DNA from: Nostocaceae cyanobacterium
GTDB lineage: Bacteria; Cyanobacteriota; Cyanobacteriia; Cyanobacteriales; Nostocaceae
DNA length: 64,000 bases
NCBI GenBank assembly: GCA_030065825.1
Contig: JASJCY010000007.1
Location: 1 to 64,000, forward strand
Reading direction: 5' to 3'
Shown here one piece after another: positions 1 through 7,647 of the stretch. The notes beneath the pieces were generated by a model. It saw nothing but the letters and a program-made list of their open reading frames with translations, ran no database searches and had not been told where the DNA came from. Every line of letters starts with the position of its first letter. Position 1 is the stretch's first letter. A program made the translations under genes and the position numbers.

Positions 1-2
1 CG

Positions 3-92
3 GCTAGAGCCGAATTTACGCCTGTGGACAAGAAGATGCCGACATCCTTGGATAAAGCAGGAAGCAGACCCTCTAAAGTTTTCTTTAGTTGA
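3..92 (+). CDS. Possible C-terminal end of an upstream gene (partial)
   Basis: The first bases of the window are open in frame 3 up to a TGA at 90-92, giving about 29 residues rich in Lys, Asp and Ser (for example TPVDKKMPTSLDKAG). This could be the tail of a gene that begins before the window. Frame 1 is also open up to a TGA at 94-96, so the choice of frame is uncertain. No family can be recognised from so short a piece. Confidence 0.25.
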   Translation, partial: ARAEFTPVDKKMPTSLDKAGSRPSKVFFS

Positions 93-609
93 ATGACTAG
101 ATTTGCAGAAGTTTAGTCAACTTTTGTGTCGCACTACAGCGAAAAAATAAGTCCCCTATCAACAAAACAACAAAAAATATAGCAGTTTTCGGTTGGGTGC
201 AATACAAATTTGACCTCACCCTCTTTCCCTCTCCTTACTATAGACACGGAGTGGCTACTTTCAGAAGCCACTTCGTGTCTACCCGTAGGGTAGGAGAGGG
301 ATGTCCGGTCTTGTCAGGGTGAGGTTCCCTCGTGTATTGGACTAAAATGAAATCTGCTATATTTGTTGTAGGCGTTTGCAACGACGGTCCCCAGACGTAG
401 ATGGTAAACCTCTATCCAGTAGAACCTCCGGACTCGAACAGCTAAGTTTGCCAGGTGAAACGTTAGAAACCTCGCAGGTAGGGTAAGCGGAGTGCGTAGG
501 TAGTTCATTTCTGACATGAGGACGAGGGATGCCCATCCCACACAAGATTGTATTTGATAAGCGTGAAAACCGCTATAATTAGAAAAATTCGGTATTGCCG
601 TAGAAAACC
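93..609. other. Intergenic region with palindromic repeat elements, no gene
   Basis: No convincing gene is seen. The stretch holds a MITE-like palindrome at about 178-362. At about 478-583 there is a second repeat whose reverse complement recurs at about 22199-22265. The two overlapping minus-strand open frames here (about 314-545) read through these repeats and look like artefacts. Confidence 0.6.
178..362. repeat. MITE-like palindromic element
   Basis: The ends are inverted copies of each other (atatagcagtttt at the left, aaatctgctatat at the right). Inside, CCTCACCC-type and CTCTCC-type blocks are mirrored by GGTGAGG and GGAGAGGG, and the centre (241-281) is a long hairpin around TAGACACG/CGTGTCTA. 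A related element with the same outer ends and the same Leu-Thr-Ser-like CTCACC/GGTGAG core lies at 19049-19234. No transposase is encoded, so a non-autonomous element is an inference. Confidence 0.55.
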
Positions 610-1158
610 ATGGTCAGAACATTAACAAAGTGGACGGTTGAGGAATACCACCGCATGATCGAGACTGGGCTATTGGTAGGACGAGAGGTGGAGCTTCTAG
701 AAGGCAATATTATCGATATGGTTCCAGAATTGCCGATTCATCGTGCAACTTATCGACGGGGAGTTAGGTATTTAGAATCAATTTTGGGTGATCGGGTGGT
801 GATATTTTCCTCAGCCCCAATCATCTTAGCCAGTAACAGCGAACCACAACCGGATATTTGTATTGCTGTCCCACCTGAGTCCAGTTATGATGAACGCCAT
901 CCGGAACCTGGGGATATTTACTGGCTAATTGAGGTATCTAATTCAACTCTTAGCTACGATTTAGAAGAAAAGGCACTTCTATATGCGCGCAATGCCATAC
1001 AAGAATATTGGGTGATCGATATTCCTAATTCTCAATTATGGGTTCATCGTCAACCTGTTCAGGAACAATATCAGTCTGTGTGGCAATTGCGATCTGGTTT
1101 GATCGCATCCCTAGCATTTCCTGATATAGACCTCCAAGTTGACAAGTTTCTACACTAG
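610..1158 (+). CDS. Uma2 family endonuclease-like protein (DUF820)
   Basis: The 182-residue protein has the usual size and layout of the Uma2/DUF820 family, a restriction-endonuclease-like PD-(D/E)xK fold that is greatly expanded in cyanobacteria. The visible core is PDICIAV (metal-binding Asp), then WLIEVSNST (Glu), YDLEEKALLYA (Lys) and EYWVID near the C-terminus. The N-terminal WTVEEYHRMIETGLL and EVELLEGNI are also typical. The start is the ATG at 610; there is no strong ribosome binding site. It stands alone, with no partner gene that would suggest a restriction or toxin role. The cellular role of the family is not well established. Confidence 0.85.
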   Translation: MVRTLTKWTVEEYHRMIETGLLVGREVELLEGNIIDMVPELPIHRATYRRGVRYLESILGDRVVIFSSAPIILASNSEPQPDICIAVPPESSYDERHPEPGDIYWLIEVSNSTLSYDLEEKALLYARNAIQEYWVIDIPNSQLWVHRQPVQEQYQSVWQLRSGLIASLAFPDIDLQVDKFLH

Positions 1159-1368
1159 TACTCTACCTTTGAAATTTTATCAACCTTGGGTTTTCCTTCT
1201 TGGGTTTTCCTTTGTCAACTCAACCGACAAAAACTACAAAAGCGATCGCCACCCCGGACATGAATCGATTTATAATTAAATATCGATATAAATCTAGAAT
1301 TGAAAATTTCTAACTCCCACAAGAAAAATCTCTCCCACTCTTCCCCCTCTTACTCAATTAGGTAATCT

Positions 1369-2751
1369 TTATAGCGGGACGGGAGTATTTACCAAATCCT
1401 CTACACTACTAGCATCTGTCGGTAAAGCCACCGTCAACACTTCACTCCCATCATCTGTAACTAAAACATCATCCTCAATGCGGATACCACGCACATCTGC
1501 AAATTGCTCAACCCGCTCCCAATCAATGAGATACTTATATTGGGAACGAGCATAATTTATAATTGCTGGAACTTGATAAAAACCAGGTTCAATTGTTACC
1601 AACATTCCCGCACGCAAAGGACGATTTAAACGCAGATAACCCAAACCAAAGCGATCGCTCCTTTTACGTCCCGGTTCATACCCCGATAAATCCCCCAAAT
1701 CTTCCATATCATGGACATCTAAGCCTAAAAGATGTCCAATGCCGTGGGGGAAAAATACTGAGTGGACATCCCTAGCTACCAAGTCTTCGGGGTCACCTTT
1801 TAATATACCCAAATCCACCAAGCCTTCGGCAAGAGTAATACAACCAAGTAAGTGAATATCTTGATACTCAACACCAGGAGAAATTTTAGCAATGCAAGCA
1901 TCATGAGCTGCCAAAACAACATCGTAAATATCTCGTTGAGTAGATGAGAACTTACCACTGACAGGAAAAGTACGAGTAATATCGGCAGCCCAACCTGTCT
2001 TTGTTTCTGCACCTACATCAGCAAGTATTAAATCTCCTGGTTGTAGAGGATGGTGATATTGGTTATTATGGAGGACTTCCCCGTGAACGGTAACAATGCT
2101 ACTGTAAGCAGTAGTCATATTGTGGGCAATAATTACACCTTCCATGGCTGCTCTGACTTCCGCTTCTAGTTTCGCAGACTTGGTTGCAGCCATTCCCGCT
2201 TTATGAGCTTCCACAGAAACAGCCGCAGCTTTGCGTAACTCTGTTAATGCCCCGGCATCGTGGGTCAGGCGTAGTGCGACAATTGCCTTAGCAAGTTCTA
2301 AATCAAGACCTTCCGGTGGTAGTTGCGGCAGAACCATTCTCCCAAGTGTCTGGGTTTGTTGTGTCCAAGTAGCTGCATCCTGTACTGCGATAGTAGCGGC
2401 ACCCTCAAGCTTTGACTCTAACTCTGCTATGGGGTAAGTTAGGTCTGCCCCGATTATCTGAGCTATTTCTTCCCTATTCGGCATTTCTCCATGCCACAGA
2501 GCGCTACCGGGTGCAGGGTCATCCGTGAATAATTCCAGTTTACCTGCTTCCAAGCGAATTACTGCATTTGGTAAGGGAATTCCTGCAAAGTAGAGAAAAT
2601 GACTGCTAGCACGAAATGGAAAGATATTTGCTGGAAAGTTACGGGGACTGCTGTTCCCAGACCAAAAAACTGCCGGAAAATCAATTAATTCTGCTAGTTT
2701 TTGACGTCGCTGCCGTAGGGTATCAATGAGGCAAGTAGAATTGTTTTTCAT
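1369..2751 (-). CDS. pepP: Aminopeptidase P family protein (Xaa-Pro aminopeptidase, M24B)
   Basis: The 460-residue protein is a cytosolic metallopeptidase that should release N-terminal residues preceding proline. It has the two-domain layout of aminopeptidase P: an N-terminal domain starting with RRQKLAELIDFPAVFWSG, and a C-terminal pita-bread domain. All five metal ligands can be placed: the Asp residues in ILADVGAE and GWAADITRTFP, the His in HGIGHLLGLDVHD, the Glu in TIEPGFY, and the Glu in GIRIEDDVLVT. The length is normal for the family. It is transcribed alone, with repeats upstream at 2785-3181. The family call is firm; the exact substrate preference is not visible. Confidence 0.9.
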   Translation of the reverse strand: MKNNSTCLIDTLRQRRQKLAELIDFPAVFWSGNSSPRNFPANIFPFRASSHFLYFAGIPLPNAVIRLEAGKLELFTDDPAPGSALWHGEMPNREEIAQIIGADLTYPIAELESKLEGAATIAVQDAATWTQQTQTLGRMVLPQLPPEGLDLELAKAIVALRLTHDAGALTELRKAAAVSVEAHKAGMAATKSAKLEAEVRAAMEGVIIAHNMTTAYSSIVTVHGEVLHNNQYHHPLQPGDLILADVGAETKTGWAADITRTFPVSGKFSSTQRDIYDVVLAAHDACIAKISPGVEYQDIHLLGCITLAEGLVDLGILKGDPEDLVARDVHSVFFPHGIGHLLGLDVHDMEDLGDLSGYEPGRKRSDRFGLGYLRLNRPLRAGMLVTIEPGFYQVPAIINYARSQYKYLIDWERVEQFADVRGIRIEDDVLVTDDGSEVLTVALPTDASSVEDLVNTPVPL

Positions 2752-2784
2752 GATGGTAAATGGGGAATGGTAAATGGTAAATAG

Positions 2785-2970
2785 TAACTTTTTGTTAAGT
2801 CGTCAAAAAAAGTGCTTTTTCTTGGCAAATTGCAAAATCAGTCAAAATTATCATGTTCTAAATTCACGAGATTTTAAGGTTTACAAGCTACATTTTTTTG
2901 TGATAACATTGATTTGGTTGGCTACTCCTGCAATTTTTTTTGTCATGGTTTCTTAACAAAAATCATTGTA
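2785..2970 (+). repeat. 186-bp intergenic repeat, copy 1
   Basis: This stretch begins TAACTTTTTGTTAAGTCG and ends in AACAAAAATCATTGTA. It is almost identical to the one 211 bp downstream (copy 2), with only a few substitutions. A diverged relative lies at about 9284-9404. The 60-codon open frame through it has no family features and is taken as chance. Confidence 0.8.
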
Positions 2971-2995
2971 TTTGGTTGGGAAATAGGGAATAGGG

Positions 2996-3181
2996 TAACT
3001 TTTTGTTAAGTCGTCAAAAAAAGTGCTTTTTCTTGGCAAATAGCAAAATCAGTCAAAATTATCATCTTCTAAATTCACGAGATTTTAAGGTTTACAGGCT
3101 ACATTTTTTTGTGATAATATTGATTTGGTTAGTTGTTCCTGCAATTTTTTTTGTCATGGTTTTTTGACAAAAATAATTGTA
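2996..3181 (+). repeat. 186-bp intergenic repeat, copy 2
   Basis: Near-perfect direct duplicate of 2785-2970, with the same conserved core (TTCACGAGATTTTAAGG, then CCTGCAATTTTTTTTGTCATGG). The two copies lie head to tail between pepP and the DUF4332 gene and account for most of this 518-bp gap. No coding potential is seen. Confidence 0.8.
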
Positions 3182-3269
3182 TCAAAAATTGGATTTGGTT
3201 GGGGATTGGGGAATAGCGATCGCTTGTGAAAATATAAAAATCAGCCCATTTAATTTATAAATTACACAA

Positions 3270-3710
3270 ATGTCTCCTAAGCATCAAAATAGGGTCAATA
3301 GTATTACATTAAGTGACTGGTCTATTAAGCAATTACCGGGATTAAGTGAAGAGGAGAAAACTCTACTAGAAAACTGCGGAATCTTGACTACAAAGGGTTT
3401 AATTGAACAAGGAAAAACACAACAGTCGAAATTAGCACTGGCGAATAAATTACAAGTACACCTGCAGTATGTGAATAAATGGGTGGCTTTGGCAGATTTA
3501 GCACGTATTCCCAGCATCGGACTGCAATATTGTGGGTTGTTACTTCATGCTGGTGTTGCTTCTGTAGCACAGCTGGCTAATATTCCTCCTCACAGGCTGC
3601 ACAAACAAATTTTACGTTTACAAGTTGCAACCATGCAACGACGAGACTTATGTCCACCAGTAGAACAAGTACAAATATGGGTTCAACAAGCGCAAACAGT
3701 TAGAAATTAG
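3270..3710 (+). CDS. DUF4332 domain-containing protein
   Basis: The 146-residue protein resembles the cyanobacterial DUF4332 family. It carries two helix-hairpin-helix-like stretches: one around LPGLSEEEKTLLENCGILT with TKGLIEQG, and one around RIPSIGLQYCGLLLHAGVAS with VAQLANIPPHRLHKQI. Such motifs resemble DNA-binding HhH repeats of polymerases and nucleases, but no function is established for this family as far as I know. There is no signal peptide or membrane segment, so it should be cytosolic. The ATG at 3270 is the first start after the repeats. It appears to be a single-gene unit. Confidence 0.75.
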   Translation: MSPKHQNRVNSITLSDWSIKQLPGLSEEEKTLLENCGILTTKGLIEQGKTQQSKLALANKLQVHLQYVNKWVALADLARIPSIGLQYCGLLLHAGVASVAQLANIPPHRLHKQILRLQVATMQRRDLCPPVEQVQIWVQQAQTVRN

Positions 3711-3917
3711 GAGTTGGCAGGAAAGGAGTTGGGAGTTATAAATTTGTAACTTTACTATTGCTCACTTTTAATGTTCATTAGACCTCTTGTAAAAGTGCCC
3801 CCTACAAGAGGAAGGCAACAGGGAACAGGCAACAGATTATATAAGGTACTCTTCGGTGTTCCCCATTAAGAGTTTCCGACCTCACGCAAGAAGTCTATTC
3901 ACAACTCATAACTTCCC

Positions 3918-4532
3918 CTACTCCTTGACTAACACACCATTGAGAAATATATCCGCGAGTCCTTCAGCCATTGACTGCATTTGTTGGGGGGAAGCGTCTG
4001 GTTCAATCAGGGTTTGGTCAGAAAATCCGGCGATCGCAAACATTCCCAAGAACACTTTAGCGACTAGTTTAGCATCCATCTGGCGATAGATTCCTCTATC
4101 CATGGCTGTTTGAAAGAAAGCTTCAGCAACATCGGTCATTTTTTCAATTATTTCCGATTGGATGCGTTCGCGCAAATCTGGGTGAAACTGTGCTTCCATA
4201 AAGCAAACCCGCATCATGTCCACATTTTTTTGCATGTTCCACATCCGACGACGCATCACCTGCGCTACGGCTTTATAACTCCCCATTTCACTCAATTCTG
4301 TGAGCAAGTCTGTGAGAATTTCTACCCAGCCAGCAGTTGCAACTTCCACCAAAATAGCCTTTTTATTAGCAAAATGACGAAAGAGGGTTCCTTCAGCCAC
4401 CCCCGCTGTTTGTGCTAAATCCTTGGTGGTAGTACCATCAAATCCTTGGGAGGCAAATAACCTCCTGGCTGCATTTAAAATGCGATCGCGGGTTTGTGCT
4501 TCTGAGGGTGGAGAGGAATTAAAGACTCGCAT
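3918..4532 (-). CDS. TetR/AcrR family transcriptional regulator
   Basis: The 204-residue protein is of the usual TetR length. Its N-terminal helix-turn-helix is clear (RDRILNAARRLFASQGFDG, TTKDLAQTAGVAEGTLFRHF, then ANKKAIL). The C-terminal ligand-binding half is helical and unspecific, with several Met-rich stretches (MRRRMWNMQKNVDMMRV). No divergent transporter or enzyme gene sits next to it: the upstream side holds only a decayed tnpB. The regulon and ligand therefore cannot be guessed, although autoregulation is common in the family. Confidence 0.88.
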   Translation of the reverse strand: MRVFNSSPPSEAQTRDRILNAARRLFASQGFDGTTTKDLAQTAGVAEGTLFRHFANKKAILVEVATAGWVEILTDLLTELSEMGSYKAVAQVMRRRMWNMQKNVDMMRVCFMEAQFHPDLRERIQSEIIEKMTDVAEAFFQTAMDRGIYRQMDAKLVAKVFLGMFAIAGFSDQTLIEPDASPQQMQSMAEGLADIFLNGVLVKE

Positions 4533-4653
4533 GGCAGTTATAGTGAAATCTTCGGAATCAGACCAGTAGCATTATTGTCTAACGTCAAGTACAAAAAGCA
4601 CAAAAAGCTTAATGTTAGATTAACGTCCTGTTCCCCCAAAGCCTGTTTTTCAC

Positions 4654-5640
4654 TCACAAGTGTGTAAAGGGTAAAGGATAAAGTGCTTTAACACTGACTG
4701 TTGGGATTACTTTTCCCATGATGTTATAACTGCGATTCACATTCGCATTAATTCTAATCTTCTCTTGTTCCCTTTAATTTTGTACATTCCCCTGGTTGAT
4801 CGAGAGTCACTAAACTTGACTTTTTTAGCGCCTTTATCACCATAATTAGGAATGGGGTCACCAGGAAGAAAACTAGCTTTTGAGGTATAACTTTCTTCAG
4901 AAGTCTTCAGAAGTGGTAAGAACTTGAATTCCTTTGATTGTTCTTTTATAGATCAACATATCTATAAAACGAGTATGAGGAATATAGACAAAAGACTGAT
5001 TATTTTTTTGCCGTTATTAACTTCTATTAACTTCTTGTTTACACAAAGGATTTTAACCAATAAACAAAAGTGCAAATTACACAAGAATCTAGATAATCAA
5101 TTATACATCTCGAAGCTTAATGCAGTTAATTTTTGAATTTGACTCGATGTTGATTTTTCACCTGGTAACTTTGACTGAAGAATAGCGAAAGTTTTGTTGT
5201 AGAGTAGAGTAGAATTGATTCAAGCTTTTTAATGGTCGTCCGTTAACCAAAACAGGTATAAAGCCCTTTTGGTTTGATGTTAACGCCGCTAAATTATCTA
5301 TGCCAATATCTATTGCTGCTACTCGTTCAGGGTTAGTTACTCTATGGTGTGAGTTTTTTTCATAATCTGTGCCAGATAATTTAACTAATCCTTTTTTTTA
5401 GGCAGGGAAAGCTAATTTCCCCAATAGTGTAAATCAATAACTTTCGTCCTTGGGTTTTGTGTTTGTACTTTGGTAATTTTGGTCTACCAGTAAACTTATC
5501 TGGATTGGATTGATAAGCTTTATTCGCTTCAAAAAAAGACTTCCAGTTTTGTTCTAAAACATACAGGAACTTGTTGACTTACTTTTCTAGACAATGCTTG
5601 ATAATCTGCCTGTTCTTTGACTAAATCAGACCTCGTCCTT
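4654..5640 (-). pseudogene. Decayed IS200/IS605-family tnpB (RNA-guided nuclease/OrfB) remnant
   Basis: Reading the minus strand in all frames gives ordered pieces of one TnpB protein broken by frameshifts and stops. In order they are PDKFTGRPKLPKYKHKTQGR, then VAAIDIGIDNLAALTSNQKG and GFIPVLVNGRPLKSLNQFYS, then IPHTRFIDMLIYK (about 4945-4984), then ESYTSKASFLPGDPIP, and a C-terminal INANVNRSYNIMGKVIP. The RuvC-I Asp (IDIGID) and the RuvC-II Glu region (ESYTSKASF) survive. The third acidic residue, normally Asp in INADVN, is Asn here. The extreme N-terminus and any tnpA are missing. The element is clearly dead as a protein-coding unit. Confidence 0.85.
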
Positions 5641-5660
5641 AAGGACGGGGTTTAAATTGA
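5625..5660. repeat. 36-bp palindromic repeat, copy 1
   Basis: An imperfect palindrome centred on CCTCGTCCTTAAGGACGGGG and followed by TTTAAATTGA. It starts right at the 5' edge of the tnpB remnant. Copies 2 and 3 follow at 5688 and 5874. Hairpins of this kind are typical of IS200/IS605 ends, but the link is an inference. Confidence 0.7.
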
Positions 5661-5687
5661 TTGAAGCCAAAATAAACTTTTTCAAAA

Positions 5688-5723
5688 ATCAGACCTCGTC
5701 CTTAAGGACGGGGTTTAAATTGA
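5688..5723. repeat. 36-bp palindromic repeat, copy 2
   Basis: Identical over 36 bp to the copy at 5625-5660; 27 bp of unrelated AT-rich sequence separate the two. Confidence 0.7.
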
Positions 5724-5873
5724 TGAACTAAATAATTAGCATAATTGTATAGATTTTTAGATAGAAAACATAAGTTATCTATCTGTTTCCACATCGGACT
5801 ACTTTTTTGACTATATGTCTCTTAACATGCCTCATTTGTGAGATTTAATTCATCCATAGTCATGTTATGTCAT

Positions 5874-5907
5874 ATCAGACCTCGTCCTTAAGGACGGAGT
5901 TTAAATC
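5874..5907. repeat. 36-bp palindromic repeat, copy 3
   Basis: Third copy, with one change in the palindrome (GGACGGAGT instead of GGACGGGGT) and a diverged 3' end. It is 150 bp from copy 2. About 140 bp further on the M16 peptidase gene begins; nothing else was recognised in that gap. Confidence 0.65.
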
Positions 5908-6050
5908 AAATTTTTTTATTGATATATTTGACGACATTTAATAACGTTTGACTATATTTGTGTTAAACTAAACTTTTATAATACTTTATAATTTTATGAG
6001 TGAGGTTATTTCATATTTAATTTATTCCATACTCCAGTTATCTTTAGCTT

Positions 6051-7631
6051 ATGAACCAACCTAATTACTCACCTCAAGTTAAGGGCAAACAACAAGGAAA
6101 TCGCCTTTTAGCCTTGTTACTTTCAGCACTTTTATTTTGCTGGGGTTTCCTGCCAGCAGAGGCTGTTGCTAAAACTCAAATTCCCACAGATCAAACTTCA
6201 ATTCAACCCTATTTAGATCGGGTAATCAAGGAGTTGACCCAGTTCCGTCTCGACAATGGCATGAAGTTCATTGTTTTAGAAAGACACCAAGCTCCTGTCG
6301 TGTCTTTTGTAACTTATGCTGACGTAGGTGGTGTAGATGAACCAGATGGAAAGACTGGTGTAGCCCATTTTTTGGAACATTTAGCATTTAAAGGAACCAC
6401 AAAAATTGGTACAAAAAATTACCGAAAAGAAAAACAGTTGTTAGACCGATTGCAAATGCTGGATGCCAGAATTAAAGCTGCAAAGGTGGTTGGTGACAAG
6501 GAAAAAGTTGCCAAGTTAACAGCTAAGTTTGAAAAATTGGAATCTCAAGCCGCTAAAATTGTTAACCAAAATGAACTAGGAAGAATCGTGGAACAAGCAG
6601 GAGGTGTGGGTCTAAATGCTACAACTTCCACAGAGGCAACTCGGTATTTTTACAGTTTTCCTGCCAATAAACTAGAATTGTGGATGTCTCTGGAGTCAGA
6701 GAGATTTCTCGATCCTGTAATTCTCCGGGAATTTTATAAAGAAAAAGATGTGATTTTAGAAGAAAGACGGATGCGGGTGGAGAATTCCCCCATCGGTATG
6801 ATGCTAGAGAAGTTTATTGATACTGCTTATAAAGTCCATCCCTACAGACGTCCAGTAATTGGCTACGATGGAGATATCCGCAATCTCTCACCCGATGACG
6901 TGCAGAAGTTCTTTGATACTCATTATGTACCCAGTAATATAACTATAGCCATTGTTGGTGATGTCAACCCCACCGAAGTTAAGAAACTGGCACAAACTTA
7001 TTTTGGACGCTTCCAATCCAAAGCTAAAGCCCAAACAACTATCCCCACGGAACCCCAACAGACACAGCAACGGGAAGTCACTTTAGAACTACAGTCCCAA
7101 CCTTGGTATTTAGAAGGTTATCACCGTCCAGCCATTACCCATCCCGATGAAGCAGTGTATGACATCATCAGTAGATTGCTCAGTGATGGACGTACCTCTA
7201 GGTTGTATAAATCTTTAGTGGAACAACAGCGCTTAGCACTCACTGCTCAAGGTTTTAGCGGTTTTCCTGGGGATAAGTACCCAAACTTAATGTTATTTTA
7301 TGCTCTTACAGCCCCCGGACATACCGTTGATGAAGTAGCAGCGGCTTTAGGCAAAGAAATTGAAAGGTTAAAAACCGAACCAGTATCACCCCAGGAATTG
7401 GATAGAGTTAAGACACAAGCACGGGCACAATTATTGCGATCGCTTGATTCTAATATGGGTATGGCACAGCAGTTATTGGAATATGAAGTGAAAACTGGCT
7501 CTTGGCAGAACTTGTTTAAGCAGTTAGATCGACTGGCTGCGGTAACCCCTGCGGATATTCAGCGAGTAGCGAAAAGTACATTTAACCCAGAAAATCGCAC
7601 CATTGGTAAGTTGTTATCCAAACAAGCATAA
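6051..7631 (+). CDS. M16 family zinc peptidase (active subunit type), exported
   Basis: The 526-residue protein belongs to the pitrilysin/processing-peptidase family M16. The inverted zinc motif HFLEH is at residues 106-110 (in GVAHFLEHLAFKGT), and ESERFLDPVI downstream supplies a candidate third ligand. An N-terminal hydrophobic stretch (LLALLLSALLFCWGFLPAEA) is a signal peptide, so the enzyme should act in the periplasm or at the envelope. A Lys/Ala-rich charged insert at about residues 125-175 follows the zinc motif. The next gene, 16 bp downstream, encodes a second M16 protein without the zinc motif. Such active/inactive pairs usually form heterodimers. The peptide substrate is unknown. 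Confidence 0.9.
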   Translation: MNQPNYSPQVKGKQQGNRLLALLLSALLFCWGFLPAEAVAKTQIPTDQTSIQPYLDRVIKELTQFRLDNGMKFIVLERHQAPVVSFVTYADVGGVDEPDGKTGVAHFLEHLAFKGTTKIGTKNYRKEKQLLDRLQMLDARIKAAKVVGDKEKVAKLTAKFEKLESQAAKIVNQNELGRIVEQAGGVGLNATTSTEATRYFYSFPANKLELWMSLESERFLDPVILREFYKEKDVILEERRMRVENSPIGMMLEKFIDTAYKVHPYRRPVIGYDGDIRNLSPDDVQKFFDTHYVPSNITIAIVGDVNPTEVKKLAQTYFGRFQSKAKAQTTIPTEPQQTQQREVTLELQSQPWYLEGYHRPAITHPDEAVYDIISRLLSDGRTSRLYKSLVEQQRLALTAQGFSGFPGDKYPNLMLFYALTAPGHTVDEVAAALGKEIERLKTEPVSPQELDRVKTQARAQLLRSLDSNMGMAQQLLEYEVKTGSWQNLFKQLDRLAAVTPADIQRVAKSTFNPENRTIGKLLSKQA

Positions 7632-7647
7632 GTAAAGGACGAGAAAT

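Noticed and set aside
314-545. Two overlapping minus-strand ORFs near the window start
   Set aside because: They overlap repeat elements, lack family features and overlap each other in different frames.
4924-5136. 70-codon plus-strand ORF
   Set aside because: It is antisense to the tnpB remnant, whose conserved pieces on the minus strand explain the sequence.
5625-5907. Three direct 36-bp repeats resembling a short CRISPR array
   Set aside because: The gaps are 27 and 150 bp, the units are strong palindromes, there is no leader or cas gene, and a tnpB remnant lies next to them. An IS- or REP-type repeat fits better.
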